DNA of 64,000 bases from Batkoa obscura (GCA_030770535.1 JASVEC010000038.1:248001-312000), one strand, 5' to 3'; counted from the first letter of the stretch, positions 11,383 to 23,198 are shown. The notes: generated from the letters alone by a model not told the origin. Numbers and translations: made by a program.

Positions 11383-11934
11383 TAATATTTTCGATTAAAC
11401 AAAATAGCTATGATCAATGTTTTATTTATAATTAAATAACGTATGTAATATAAAATCGAATAACTTTTTGTTAGTTACATAATCATTATTAATAGTATGA
11501 TTAAAATTTTCTTTTTCTTTTTCTTTTTTTATGTACCTATTTAACTGTGATAATAGACTGAATTAGAGTTAGCTATATTTTAACATACCATACAAAACGA
11601 AGAATATTACTGTATAAAAACGTCTATAAGTGCTATTATATAATAGTGTTGCATCTTAAAGAATCAATTAAATACAATATTAACAAACTCTAGGAATGTA
11701 GATATACATAGTTGATTTTTGAAGTCATGGAATTGCTTTTATTGCTTAGCTAAAATTATAAAACTAACAAAATTAATGAAATTTTATTAAGCAACTTTTA
11801 TAATAGGAACATATGAGGAGGTGTTTTTCGTTTAAGAATTTTACCAACAGCCTTTCCACTCAAATAGTGCCTAAAAAATAGAAAAGTAATAAAATTAAAA
11901 AAATACCCCATATAATACTTATAAAATAATAACT
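11383..11934. other. Intergenic between convergent genes, holding a MITE
   Basis: 3' flanks of the tetraspanin and COPI epsilon genes. The only structure recognised is the short transposon at 11814-11910, which lies 25 nt from the COPI epsilon stop codon and so may fall within its 3' UTR. Confidence 0.5.
11814..11910 (-). mobile_element. MITE copy 1 (Tc1/mariner-like, TA-flanked)
   Basis: About 97 bp with imperfect terminal inverted repeats (TGAGGAGGTG at one end, TACCCCA at the other), flanked by TA on both sides. The interior matches seven other copies in the window (minus orientation relative to the copy at 16978). Non-coding, non-autonomous. Confidence 0.75.
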
Positions 11935-13035
11935 TTAATTTTCAATTGCATATTTTTGGCTTGCTACATCAAATTGTGTAGCCTTGGCATCCAAATTAAC
12001 AATTAAAGGATGATTTGGATCAATATCTCTTAATTGACTAAAATTGTATTAGATAAGTTTAAACTTTGTATATTTAAAAATCTTACTTAATGTATCTCTG
12101 TTTAACTTCGGAGGGTTTCTCAGTAAGATCGGAACATACTGCCAAATTTGCAAGTGTATTTGGATCATTGTTATCCTTTAAAACAGTAAATAACAGCAAT
12201 TTAGAACATTTTAATCTTACCTTGTTCATAGCTTCAAGGAGGATTTCTTCTGCTTCTTGATATTGCCCAACTTGTAAATAAGCAACAGCTTTTGAGTTCA
12301 TTAATTTTACAGTATTAGCAAAACTTTGTTGACTGATTTCATCAAATATAGCATATGCTTCTTCTAATTTATTTCCATTCTATCTCTAGTTAAATTTAAA
12401 TGAAATAAAATTAAAACATAACTTACTAATCTTAAATCAATCCAAGCTTCAATTAGTTGTATTAAGGGAACATCCTCAGCCCATGATTTGGCTTTGTTTA
12501 ACTCTTTTTCTGCCAAATCAACTCTATCTAAAGCTAGTAATATTTGGACCTTATAGGAAACACTATCATGCTATTTTAATAAGTTAAAAATATCAATATT
12601 AAACTACCATTCAAGATGTTTAGGGTGAAGGCTCACTGCTTTAAGAGCCGGTTCGAGTTTATTAGCATGGATACATGCTAAAGCAAACAAAAGTTGTAAA
12701 GTAGGATTTAGAAGATTAGTTCCTTCGTTAACAATGGCTTCCATTTCGTTGATAAGAGTGTCATCAACATTGTTTTTTGGATCTGTAATTTTAGATAATA
12801 ATTTAATAACTTTAAATTCCGATGATAAATCATTTTTGTTTAATTCAGTTGAAACCAAGTTATATTTTCCTAAGGCCAAATAAGCACGATACAATAACAC
12901 TTTTAAGTCGGTTTGGTATTGGGAATTGATTTGAGATTGCAAAGTGGTGCATTCATTTGCAACTGCTTGGTAAGCACCAAAATAAAATAAATTCTGGGCA
13001 TTAAATAATGGGCTGTTAAGCATTTCTTCGGCCAT
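11935..13035 (-). CDS. Coatomer subunit epsilon (COPI)
   Basis: Five exons (12608-13035, 12427-12562, 12221-12379, 12087-12175, 11935-12037) with introns of 45-49 nt give 304 aa, the usual family length. The N-terminus LFNAQNLFYFGAYQAVANE matches the epsilon-COP start. The TPR-like central part LECVSYKVQILLALDR / VDLAEKEL and the end RYINQLRDIDPNHP follow the family order. The acceptor of exon 2 was chosen at 12563 because it gives LECVSYKVQILL, as in animal epsilon-COP; a nearer AG would break frame. Role: stabilises alpha-COP in the B-subcomplex of the vesicle coat for Golgi-to-ER retrograde transport. A CCAAT-like site (GCCAAT, 13120s) lies upstream. Confidence 0.9.
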
Positions 13036-13645
13036 TGTTATATTGATCTTTTATTTCTAAAAACTGTTTTTGATTTTTTTGCTACTTCTATTATGTTTTT
13101 TGTGACAATTTAATTTTTATGTAGCCAATAAAAATGCTCCATTTAATCAAATTTAAATAGGAGGTACGTTTATTCAATTTTGTATTACTTAAAATTAAAA
13201 AAGAGACATTACCAATCAGTATTCAAAATTAAATATTAAATATATGATAAATATATATTATTTTATATATACATTTGCTTTATAATTAAGTTAGAATATA
13301 AATTAGAAGATTAATCTAATGAGTAGGTTTTAATGAAGTTAAAATACTATTATTTATATTATTTATAGATGTTATACAGTACATTTCTGTTTCAAATAAT
13401 TTTATACATTTCAACCACATAATATGGTTTATACATTTCGATTAGATAATATAATATGTTGCATCATGAAATTCATATATTCACATATTAAACTAATTGA
13501 ATTAAACTCACTTCATAACAAAATTAATATTATAATGTAACAATAAAAATGATTATTCCAAAAAGTCAAATAAATGCTTATAATTCTTTTTTAATTTAAA
13601 TTACCGACATGTAGTCAAATAATGATATAATCTGATTCCAATCAT
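13036..13645. other. Intergenic, no gene seen
   Basis: 610 nt of AT-rich spacer between two minus-strand genes, containing the presumed COPI epsilon promoter and the glutamine synthetase 3' end. Confidence 0.5.
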
Positions 13646-15928
13646 TCATGAGAAAAGGAGTTCGTGGTATTTAGGTAATGGCCATAATTTATCGGCAACC
13701 AAATTTTCTATTTGATCGGCATGGACACGGGCTTCCTTCAATTCAGGGAAGATTTGTTTAGCACAGATCTCAGCACAAGCTTCAATATCTTCTTCTTTCT
13801 CGTGTGCTTTCTTAATAAGATCTTCAATCTTAGAAATTGATTCCCAAACGGAGTTGAGTAATGGTGTTGTTTCTTCAATTATCTTCTTCTCAGGGCCGAG
13901 TTCAAGATCTAATGCCTTGAGTGAGACTAAAGAATCGGTGATGATCTTACGATATTCAATGGCAGCTGGGATAACGGATTGGCGAAGGAGGGTGATGAGA
14001 GTGTTAGCTTCAACAAGGATATCCTTGGAATAACGTTCCATAAGAATATGATAACGAGAAATAAGTTCGGTTTCAGAGTAGATACCAGTCTCTGATCCAA
14101 TAAGCATAGACTTGTTCACAGGTTCTAAAAGTTGTTTGAAGGCATCAATGGAGTTGTTAATACTTAATAGTCCACGTTTTTCTGCTTCATCTCTCCATTC
14201 ATTAGAGTAATTATCACCTTCGAAACGGACTGGTTTAGTCTTCTTAATGTATTCACGGATAACAGCAAGCTTATCTTCATCAGTGACATATGGTTTATCG
14301 CCCTTTTGTTTCAATAAAGCTTTGGTAATTTCGCGTACTGAAGAGGCGAAGGCTACGTTGAGTAAAGCAACTGGGAAGGAAGGTGATTGTTTAGAACCAA
14401 CAGCACGGAACTCAAACTTGTTACCGGTGAAGGCAAAAGGAGAAGTACGATTACGATCAGTAAGATCACGATCAATGTTTGGAAGGGTTGGGACCTTAAG
14501 ATCAAGAATGGTACCACCAAGCTTAATGGTTTGGATTGAAGGAAGAGAGAATGATTTGATTGGACGAGATTCTTCAATAGAATTTAAGACCTCAGAAATA
14601 TGCTCACCTAAAAAGACTGAGATAATACCAGGTGGAGCTTCATGGGCACCTAAACGATGGTCATTACTTGCACTTGCAATAGAAGCACGAAGTAAACCAC
14701 CGTGTCTATGGACAGCATCAAGGGTAGCTAAAACAACTAACAAGAAACGATAGTTGGTTTCTGGGCGAACTGATGGGTCAAGTAAATTTGAACCACGGTC
14801 AGTAGAAAGAGCCCAATTACAATGTTTACCTGATCCATTAACACCAGCAAAAGGTTTCTCGTGGTAAAGAACTTGAAGGTTATTACGTTGAGCAGTCTTA
14901 TGAAGGACGTCCATGGTAAGAAGATTGTGATCAACAGCGATTGCAGCTTCTTCGAAAATTGGAGCAATTTCAAATTGACCTGGAGCAACTTCATTGTGTC
15001 TGGTTTTAACTGGTACACCTAATTTATAAAGTTCAATTTCAGCATCGTTGATCATTTTCAAAACACGGCTAGGTACTCCACCAAAGTAATGATCTTCCAT
15101 CTGTTGATGCTTAGGGGGTAAATGACCTAAAAGGGTACGGCCAGTGATTTTAAGATCTGGTCTTAAACTTAAAAGGGAACGTTCAACAACAAAGAATTCT
15201 TGCTCAGTTCCTAAGGTTGGGTAAACGCGGCTAACGTATGGTGGGGAACCAGCTGGGGTTGGGTCAATTAAATTTAAAAGTTCACAGGTTGCACTGTTCA
15301 CTACTTCATTAGAACGTAGTAAAATAGTTTTTTGATCTAAAGCATCGCCATTATAGGAAATATAGACTGATGGGATATAAAGGACTGAAGTACCATTTGG
15401 AGCAGGGCGGATAAACATAGGGGAAGTGGTATCCCAGACAGTATAACCACGAGCTTCAAAAGTAGAACGAACACCACCAGATGGGAAAGAAGATGCATCA
15501 GGCTCGGATTGGAGAAGTTGGGATCCTGAGAAAGTGTCAATTGGGGAAGCTTCTTCACCACTGAAGTTTGCGTTCATACGTAAACTAAGGAAAGAATCAT
15601 GCTTTTCGGCAGTAGAATCAGTCAAAGGTTGGAACCAATGGGTAAAGTGAGTAGCACCTCTTTCCATGGACCAAACACGTACAGCATGGGCAATAGCATC
15701 AGCAGTAACTTTATCTAAATTTTGGCGACCTCTTAATTGTTTAAGGAAGGAAGTGAAAATAGGCTTTGGTAAGGCTTTGGCCATGGATTTTAATCCAAAG
15801 ACTAAAGTACCGAAATTCTCGGATGGAGCATTGGATTGATTTTTATCTAAAGGAGTGATTTCAGGAACAGACTCAGCAACTTTGGATACATTGGCAAGTA
15901 TAGCCTGGCTACGGAGATTGGCAGACAT
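13646..15928 (-). CDS. Type III glutamine synthetase (GSIII, GlnN-like)
   Basis: 760 aa in one uninterrupted exon; the length fits GSIII (~700-760 aa) and not the ~370-aa GSII usual in fungi. The GSIII-specific N-terminal part includes FEARGYTVWD (157-166). The catalytic barrel follows with NEVAPGQFEIAPIFEEAA (~312-329), the ATP/glutamate box HEKPFAGVNGSGKHCNWAL (~356-374), APPGIISVFLGEH and the arginine-rich DRNRTSPFAF, then GNKFEFRAVGSKQS. The C-terminal ~180 residues are helical and specific to GSIII. Reaction: ATP-dependent amidation of glutamate with ammonia. The gene uses less extreme AT at third codon positions than its neighbours, suggesting strong expression. Intron absence contrasts with most other housekeeping genes here. 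Confidence 0.93.
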   Translation of the reverse strand: MSANLRSQAILANVSKVAESVPEITPLDKNQSNAPSENFGTLVFGLKSMAKALPKPIFTSFLKQLRGRQNLDKVTADAIAHAVRVWSMERGATHFTHWFQPLTDSTAEKHDSFLSLRMNANFSGEEASPIDTFSGSQLLQSEPDASSFPSGGVRSTFEARGYTVWDTTSPMFIRPAPNGTSVLYIPSVYISYNGDALDQKTILLRSNEVVNSATCELLNLIDPTPAGSPPYVSRVYPTLGTEQEFFVVERSLLSLRPDLKITGRTLLGHLPPKHQQMEDHYFGGVPSRVLKMINDAEIELYKLGVPVKTRHNEVAPGQFEIAPIFEEAAIAVDHNLLTMDVLHKTAQRNNLQVLYHEKPFAGVNGSGKHCNWALSTDRGSNLLDPSVRPETNYRFLLVVLATLDAVHRHGGLLRASIASASNDHRLGAHEAPPGIISVFLGEHISEVLNSIEESRPIKSFSLPSIQTIKLGGTILDLKVPTLPNIDRDLTDRNRTSPFAFTGNKFEFRAVGSKQSPSFPVALLNVAFASSVREITKALLKQKGDKPYVTDEDKLAVIREYIKKTKPVRFEGDNYSNEWRDEAEKRGLLSINNSIDAFKQLLEPVNKSMLIGSETGIYSETELISRYHILMERYSKDILVEANTLITLLRQSVIPAAIEYRKIITDSLVSLKALDLELGPEKKIIEETTPLLNSVWESISKIEDLIKKAHEKEEDIEACAEICAKQIFPELKEARVHADQIENLVADKLWPLPKYHELLFS

Positions 15929-16793
15929 GATAATAAGAAAAAATAAAAGTAAAAAATGTTAAGTATTGATTTTATAGCCTATCAAATTATAGGTGATGAT
16001 ATATAAATAAATTTGGTGGGTGATAATCAATGAATAGACTACTTTAATTCGCTATATCTATAAAAGTAAAATTATTAGGAGCTTATCGTCTTTATTTATC
16101 AGGTGAAATCAGAAGGTGATTACGTAGATAAAAGATAAAGAAAAGAAATTGAAATAATTACCTTAAAATTTTAAAATTTAATTTGCATATTCTTTCACAA
16201 TGGACTGTATTTATACCCTGACTCAACATGACATCTTGATTGCAAAATAATAAAGACGCAAAAATCCGAAAAATTTACCCTATATAAAACCACAAACATA
16301 TGGTATTAGATTCCATAAATCCAACAATAAACATCATTTGCTGTTATAGCTATTATTTTATGATCAGCTTTAATTATTTTCCATTTAAGCGTATTCAGAT
16401 ATGTTGAATTAAGCTTATACTAAATGGCTAAAATTTTATATTAAATTTAACTTTACTCAACTATTAGTTTTAATTTCTTGTAATAGAAGATTTTATGATT
16501 AGCCTAAAGTCAGTAATAAAAACATATCAAATTTAACCAATTAAAAGCGTATTTTAAGTAGATATTTTTATCTTTGAAACTATTATTCTATTATTCTATT
16601 ATTCTATTATAATGTTATAATATTATATTGAGGTAAAATCAAAAATCTTTAAAATATTATAACATCTTTTAACCAAGTTTAATCTTGCAAATAGATAGCT
16701 TATTTCGAACTAAGTAAAAAAGGTGATTATTTTTTGTTCTTTTGCTTAATTTGCAAAATTTGCAAAGGGTCGATGTTAAAAAAATTGGATCTA

Positions 16794-16889
16794 TTGAGAT
16801 GTTTTTTGGTTTCATCGCTTTTTCGTTTTTGAGCGTTGTTTAAGTGGAAAAATTGCTAGTGGAATTTTTAAACAAAAAATACATCCCCA
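16794..16889 (+). mobile_element. MITE copy 2
   Basis: About 96 bp, TA-flanked, left end TTGAGATGTTTTTT, right end ATACATCCCCA. Same family as copy 1, opposite orientation. Confidence 0.75.
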
Positions 16890-16977
16890 TATGCTATAAA
16901 TTAACCCATATATTCAATGTATTTATTGGTATTTATTAAAAATTTATTCGCATATATTTAGTTTAAGTATTACTATA

Positions 16978-17076
16978 TGGGGATGTTTTTTTGATTCCAT
17001 TACTTTTCCATTTTTTAAGCACTATTTGAGTGGAAAAATTACTAGTAAAATTCTTAAACATAAAAATACATCCTCA
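16978..17076 (+). mobile_element. MITE copy 3 (best-preserved ends)
   Basis: 99 bp between TA dinucleotides. The left end TGGGGATGTTTTTTTG and right end AAATACATCCTCA are near-perfect inverted repeats. The interior carries TTTGAGTGGAAAAATT and AAATTCTTAAACA blocks shared by all copies. Confidence 0.8.
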
Positions 17077-17303
17077 TATAAATACTTCATTTTTATAAAT
17101 TTGGATGTTGTATTTATATTTATATTTATTCTTATATTTGTATTTGTTGTATTTATTTTTCAGTTCATCTTTTACATATTTCTGTTTTATTTATTATTTT
17201 CCAATCTTTATAATAAGTTAAAATTTAAAATTTAAAAATAATAAAAGTAGAATATAATAATTAAACAAAAATAAATCCCTATAAATTAACAATTATAATT
17301 TTA

Positions 17304-18812
17304 CTAGAATAAGAGGTATAATACAATAGTGATTAAATAATAATAATTGAATAGAATCAAACTACTATTTGAATTAAAGGTTGGTATATTTTTTAAACAG
17401 GGGTTGATAGTGTATCCGATTTTATTTAGCATCTTGATTAGATTTTTATCAAAGCCTAAATTGTTATAATCAAAGTCTGGTATTGTATTTTTACCTGGAA
17501 TCAATTCCCCATTGATATTAATCGGTGAATCGCTTGATAGTGTATGGATTAAAGACAATCCTTTTTTAAAAGTATCTGCTGTATATAAAGGTAGTAACAT
17601 AGATTGATTATCTTCATTGTCTTCCTCTTTAAGTAAAAAGAAAGAAGCATTATAAGTTAAAGAAGATTTATAGATTTTGTTGGCGGCAGTATAAAACTTT
17701 GAAGTTAATAATTTGTTAGTGAATCCGGTGTAAGTTAAATCAACATAGTCGTCAATTGAGTCTCTTATTAAATTATAATAGTACTCAAATGTTATCTGTT
17801 CGGTATTACTCCCTCCATTTGGTTGAAATATTAAATATTTATCGTATATGTATGGCCTTTTAATTCCATTAACTCTCCTATCATCAATTTTGATTGATGG
17901 TAGTAATATACTATCATCGTCGTTTTCACTTAATTTAACTTTATTTAAAGATGTCATTATTCCCAATCCGTGCAACAACTCATGTAATACTAAGTGATAT
18001 ATAGTTAAATAATTTATTACTTTATTATACTAATCCAATTTACCTATTAATTCGAATTCATATTGATCTTCTTCAATTTTTCCATCATTCTAATATAAAG
18101 ATAAGTCATTTAATATAAATAGATAATTTTAGCTTTACTTTAAACCATAGAAGCTTTTTTTGACTTGAATCGTGCTCTATTTTAAATATAAGTATTTGCT
18201 ACATTATTGATGTATTATTTATAGTTACCTATTATTATATCAAACGGATTTAAATCCAAATCGTTATCATATTGCTTTATGAGTGCCTATAATAATTTTA
18301 GTATAAAAAATAGCAGAAACAATAAACGGTAGTATTACTTGTGGGTATAAATAATTTGGGTCTAAAGGTAATAGTGATATTGTTTCGATAGGAAAGAAAC
18401 CGCCAGATATACCATTATTTGATAATTCATTTGAATCATTTTCGTTACATGTCAATAGCCTATTTTTGGTCTGCGTACCGTTATTCAATAGTGGATTTGT
18501 TACTTTACTCGTTGATTGACATTGATTTCTATATGATTTCATCAACATGCTGTCATTAATTTACTGATATTATTTTATTTACCTCCACTTAACACTCAGT
18601 GTGATTGTGTTTTGTAGTTCTAATAAACCAGACAACCTTTTTGTTGCATCCAAATAGGTATTATATATATTGTTACATAGGGACGTATTTGTTTCTTGTG
18701 CATTACATATAAATTCTTTAATTTCAAACATATTTATAACTCCTGCATTATTTTGTACTCCACAATAAGTATATTTGACATAAAATAGTATCCAATATAA
18801 TTTAAATTTCAT
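17304..18812 (-). CDS. Secreted, probably GPI-anchored, HExxH zinc metallopeptidase-like protein
   Basis: Six exons (18583-18812, 18339-18549, 18229-18286, 18139-18176, 18044-18089, 17304-17989), about 422 aa. The start chosen is MKFKLYWILF at 18812, which gives a signal peptide ending near YTYC; upstream in-frame codons lack an ATG. The joined exons read VLHELLHGLGIMTS, a classical HExxHxxG zinc site. A later DFDYNNLGFDKNLIKMLNKI block resembles the 'third-ligand' region of related fungal secreted proteins. The C-terminus is a short polar spacer then a hydrophobic tail (LILFNYYYLITIVLYLLF), the pattern of a GPI-anchor signal. Intron 1 would be 33 nt with a GTAAAT donor or 39 nt with a GTGGAG donor; both keep phase and are shorter than usual. 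Exact peptidase family not established. Confidence 0.65.
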
Positions 18813-20020
18813 AATTTTATTCAAAAAAATCAAAAAAAACAATCAATGCTCTATTGTTACATTATAAATGTTAGTTGTATGTTTATTTCTTTTTTTATTT
18901 ATTTAAAACTACGGCTATATAATTAAGAGACTGTAAATGCCTAACTGTTACTAATTAAATTAATTCAAAGTTTTTAATTTTAATTCATTCTCAGTATTAA
19001 AAATGAAGCTTAATTTTGCGTTCGAATTTTAAAAAAATCTCAGTGAATCTAAAATGACTTCAGTTTCGGCAATTTTAAACCTGTTTTTTTTATTACTGAA
19101 TTTTTACCATATAAAACACTCCCCCTTTTTATTCATTAAATGCATAATAATTAAAGCTTTACTTTATTAAGCATATTAAGTAAGTAAGTTATTTCATATG
19201 AACCTAACTTATAATCAGTGAACCAAAATGTACAGTTACTTATTTTTAACTAATTAATTTTGGCTAATACTACCCCCGCCACCCTTAACTGTTTATTCTT
19301 TTATATAATTATTTAATAATATCAAAATATCATTCTATATTTTCATCTATTAAACAATAGCAAACTTATTTTATAACCAAATATATTAGAAGATTGGTTT
19401 TTATATCATATGGGTACAATGTGATCGCTATAATTTTTTTAAAAGATATTATTTGATGATTTTGTTTCTTATATTAAAATGGGATTTATCATATTTTGAT
19501 ATAGATTATTTTTTACAATCTATCAAGCTTTTTATAACAAAAAAGGAAAACACGTCTACTGCAGCTAATTATCTCATTTTTTGAAATGGAATTATGTAAT
19601 TTTGTTTAACAGATAATACAAAAATATTATTCCTTTTCAAACAATTTTAAAAATTAAAATATAATAATTATATTTTATAAACCCTTAATATTTTCGATTT
19701 AAATTCGAATTCATGTGTTAAATTTTATTTCAAACCCTATTTTTTTACCCTTCGTGATAAGGGACATTTAAATTTAAAATGTTATAGTAAACTCTCTTAT
19801 TTATATTATGACTATTTCCAACTTCAAAATTTAAACGTGACTTGAGGTTCTAAGCAATTGGAATTTGAACGATAAAATAATGTTGACAATGTGATGTGAA
19901 ACCAAGTCAAAAAAGGCATTGTTAAAATAGGAAGTGGTGAGATAATTTGAACTCATAAACAGTATATAAACAACTAATCTGAAAATCAACAACAAAAACT
20001 TTCTTTTTAAAAATAAAAAG
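18813..20020. other. Divergent intergenic region
   Basis: 1.2 kb between the metallopeptidase and the permease. No gene recognised apart from short shadows of the permease 5' end. Confidence 0.5.
19962..19971 (+). promoter_or_regulatory. Probable TATA element of permease copy 2
   Basis: GTATATAAAC, 50 nt upstream of the ATG, identical to the element upstream of the paralogue at 1858-3465. Confidence 0.5.
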
Positions 20021-21628
20021 ATGGCTGTAAAAGATGTTAATGATGCTTTTGATGGTGTCAAAGAAACTGGTTCCGTTGATGTTCCTGCTCCACAAGTTAT
20101 AAGAAGACCTGGTGAAAATTGGAGTATGTTTACACTAAGAAAACTATTTGCTAGAAAGAATGTTGAGAATTTAATTAATTCTACAGAAGATACTGGTATG
20201 AAGCGTAGGCTGAATGCTATTCATTTAACTGGTATCGGAGTAGGTTGTATTGTAGGTACCGGTATCTTTGTATATTCTGGTACTGTTGCAAGAAATGATG
20301 CTGGTCCTGCTGTTGTTTTGTCGTTTGCTATTGCTGGTTTCGTTGCTACTTTAGCTGCCCTTTGTTATTCTGAAATCGCTGCTATGATTCCTATTGCTGG
20401 TTCTGCTTACTCTTATACTTACACAACTATGGGTGAATTTGTATCTTGGATTGTCGGTTGGGTACTAATATTAGAGTATTTGGTTGGTTCCGCTGCTGTA
20501 GGTGTGGGATGGTCTGCTTATCTTATGCGTTTCTTTGGTGACGCTTTTGGATGGCATCCACCATTAGGGCTCACTAAAGCATTTGTATCATGGAATGAAG
20601 AAACAAGTAGCTTTGAGCTTACAGGTCATTACTTTAACATTCCTGCAGTAGTTGTCATAATGACATGTACTTTACTATTAATTTTATCCTCTCGTGAATC
20701 TGCCACTGCTACTGTTGTTGCAGTTATTATAAAATTAACAGTAATTCTTTTATTTATATTTGCTTGTGCTGGAGACGTTGACGTTGCTAATTATAATCCA
20801 TTTGTCCCTAGCGCAGATCCTAACGTATCTGGTAGATATGGTGGAATGGGTGTATTAAAAGGAGCTTCTATTGTATTCTTTTGTTACACTGGATTTGATT
20901 CCGTTTCAACTGCTGCACAAGAAGCCAAAAATCCAGCTAAAGACATGCCTATTGGTATCATTGGTTCTTTAGTTATTTCAACTGCACTTTATATTGCCGT
21001 GTGCTTGGTCTTAGTAGGTATTGTTCCTTATTATAAAATTGACACTGAAAGTCCAATTACTTTTGCAACTTCTTATGTCAACAAAAATTGGTTATCTATT
21101 GCTATTGGCCTTTCAGCTGTACTTGGTATGATCACCGCAGCAATTGTTACCATGATGGCCCAAGCTCGTATCTTTTATGCAATGTCTCGTGATGGTCTTT
21201 TACCTAGATTCTTTGGAAGAGTTCATCGTAAATTTGGTACTCCATGGGTGAGTCAGCTTATTGTAGGATGTCTTTCTTCATTATTAGCTGCCATCTTTCC
21301 AATTGATCTTTTAGGTACATTGTCAGGTATGGGTACACTTTTCGGTTTCTTCCTTGTATGTCTTGGAGTTATGATCCTCCGTATTAGAAGGCCAGATCTC
21401 CCACGTCCATTCCGTGTTCCATTAGGACCTTATGTAATCCCATTGCTTGGAGCTTTATTCTCGATCGCTTTAGTGTTTACATCTCCACCATCTTCATTAG
21501 CTCGTCTTTTCATATGGCTTGGTATTGGCATACTTGTTTACATTTGCTATGGATTCCGTAACTCCCGTGTAAATCATCCAGAGAAATTCATTGGAAATGA
21601 TTTTGAGAAGATCATTCGTGAACACTAA
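20021..21628 (+). CDS. APC-superfamily amino-acid permease, copy 2
   Basis: 535 aa, single exon, same length as copy 1 with no visible gaps except small changes in two loops (SADPNVSGRYGG against DAVEGVYGKYGA). TM1 carries GVGCIVGTGIFVYSG and the C-terminus GNDFEKIIREH is nearly identical to copy 1. Loop residues and the first 65 residues differ most, which suggests shared transport chemistry but possibly different regulation or trafficking. Conserved TATA decamer upstream. It and copy 1 form an inverted duplicate pair enclosing eight unrelated genes, so the duplication is not a simple recent tandem event. Confidence 0.9.
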   Translation: MAVKDVNDAFDGVKETGSVDVPAPQVIRRPGENWSMFTLRKLFARKNVENLINSTEDTGMKRRLNAIHLTGIGVGCIVGTGIFVYSGTVARNDAGPAVVLSFAIAGFVATLAALCYSEIAAMIPIAGSAYSYTYTTMGEFVSWIVGWVLILEYLVGSAAVGVGWSAYLMRFFGDAFGWHPPLGLTKAFVSWNEETSSFELTGHYFNIPAVVVIMTCTLLLILSSRESATATVVAVIIKLTVILLFIFACAGDVDVANYNPFVPSADPNVSGRYGGMGVLKGASIVFFCYTGFDSVSTAAQEAKNPAKDMPIGIIGSLVISTALYIAVCLVLVGIVPYYKIDTESPITFATSYVNKNWLSIAIGLSAVLGMITAAIVTMMAQARIFYAMSRDGLLPRFFGRVHRKFGTPWVSQLIVGCLSSLLAAIFPIDLLGTLSGMGTLFGFFLVCLGVMILRIRRPDLPRPFRVPLGPYVIPLLGALFSIALVFTSPPSSLARLFIWLGIGILVYICYGFRNSRVNHPEKFIGNDFEKIIREH

Positions 21629-23198
21629 TTTTAAATACTTTAAATAACTTTTGACTATTTTAATAAAACATTTTTAATTTTGAGAAATGTTCAAAATAAT
21701 AGATACAGTATTAGATATACAATAATTCAAATAATACATAAAATAATGCTATAGTTTATGTGAAGTTATCTATATTAAATATAATTTAATTATTGATTTT
21801 TTAAATTCCCAGGGCCAAAATTAATGTTTCAAAACCATATTAAAATGCGAAGAAAAATAGTTTAAATATTAAACAATGTCTAAACACTAAAACATCTATT
21901 AAATCATGCCATTAAATTTAAGGTTGTTTTTTGTAAAGAGCCTTTAAAATAGAATCTTACTTTTAGTTGCTATTATTGAACGTAAAACTAAGCATTGATC
22001 CAATTTATTATTTTTATTTTAGAAAATCTAGACAACTTGCATTAATTAAATTTGAAAGCAAAAGGATACATATCCTGTCTCCGCTATTATACTATTCCTT
22101 TACTCCGTTAATTGATAAATCGAAAAACAGTCACAATAATCACAATGTAATAAAAAGTACTAGCATTGGTGAAAAAGTAATAAAAAAATTGTAATCAAAA
22201 AACTAAATTAAAAATAAAAATTTGTTTAATAGCGTTTTTAAACAAATAAAGTAAATAAATGCATAATTAAATCAAAAATCTGTAAAACTATTCTCAAAAA
22301 TAAACTGAGGTTGGATTAAGTTTCTATGTTTGATTAAAAAGTAAAGGATCGAGAATCAGCTACGAATCTAGATGATTATTAACTGAAAACTGTATTCTAA
22401 TAAGTCAGTAAAATTGAATTACTCAAGCGTTAATTTAAACAGTTAAGAATTTTAAAGAATTTTGTTGAAAATAAGTTGTATGCAATGAACTAAATCAAAT
22501 TACTTTGTTTCAATTTTTAATTGTGGATTTTTAAATTTTGTGCTACATAAAAAATGAATAGGATGTTGAAACAAAATACATTTTTCCTTGTTTTAGGTTT
22601 AAACCAACCTATATTAAAGAATATATACCTTTAGATTTCAACCATTTGATATCTCAGTTTATTGAAAAAGAGAGATGTTTAGTGACAATATAACACAAGT
22701 AAAAGACATGTTTTTTAGATTATTAAATCAATTTTGATATTTTTAAATTTTAAACTGGTTGGAGAATAGACAAAATAATAAAAAATACATTCTTGTGTTT
22801 TTTTGTTCAATTTTGAAATTAATGTTATTCAAATTTCAATCCGACTTCTAAGCTTGTCCATGCATATAATATTTAACAACCTTGTAATAGCTTTTCAATT
22901 AATTTTTAATATTAGCTTTATATACGCTTAGTTATCTATTAGTTTTATATATTGACTCTAAATAATAACTATTCATTAATGCAATTATGAGAAGATTTAC
23001 TACTAAAATTACCAATTCTGATATAATTATTACCAGTAGAGCAATTAATCAGATAAGCATGCTTTTAGGCTCCATTTAATTGGCTTAGCTCATTAGTTTC
23101 TATTCAAGGAAATTAATCTTTAGATTAACTTGTGCTACCACTAAACTAAATCAACCGAAACTAAAGGATTTTACCTCTTTATCAATTAATATTTAAAA
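21629..23198. other. Intergenic with one doubtful small ORF
   Basis: 1.6 kb AT-rich. The only coding-like stretch is 21967-22194 (+), 75 codons, containing a splice-acceptor-like TTTTATTTTAG in its middle and ending GEKVIKKL. Its composition is slightly less AT-rich than the surroundings, but no homology is recognised and no full model could be built. Confidence 0.35.

Larger units (their letters stand above)
15929..17303. other. Intergenic with two tandemly placed MITEs and a short simple repeat
   Basis: Contains the upstream region of the glutamine synthetase gene, a TATTCTAT-type simple repeat around 16583-16612, and two same-orientation MITE copies about 90 bp apart. An apparent 69-codon ORF at 17026 starts inside a MITE and is low-complexity, so not a gene. 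Confidence 0.5.

Noticed and set aside
14247-14753. 168-codon + strand ORF
   Set aside because: Antisense shadow of the glutamine synthetase gene, whose motifs are unambiguous.
16583-16612. Short direct repeats considered as a CRISPR- or satellite-like array
   Set aside because: Only a few contiguous TATTCTAT-type units without spacers; simple sequence repeat.
17026-17235. 69-codon + strand ORF
   Set aside because: Starts inside MITE copy 3 and continues as F/I/V low-complexity from A/T repeats; chance ORF.
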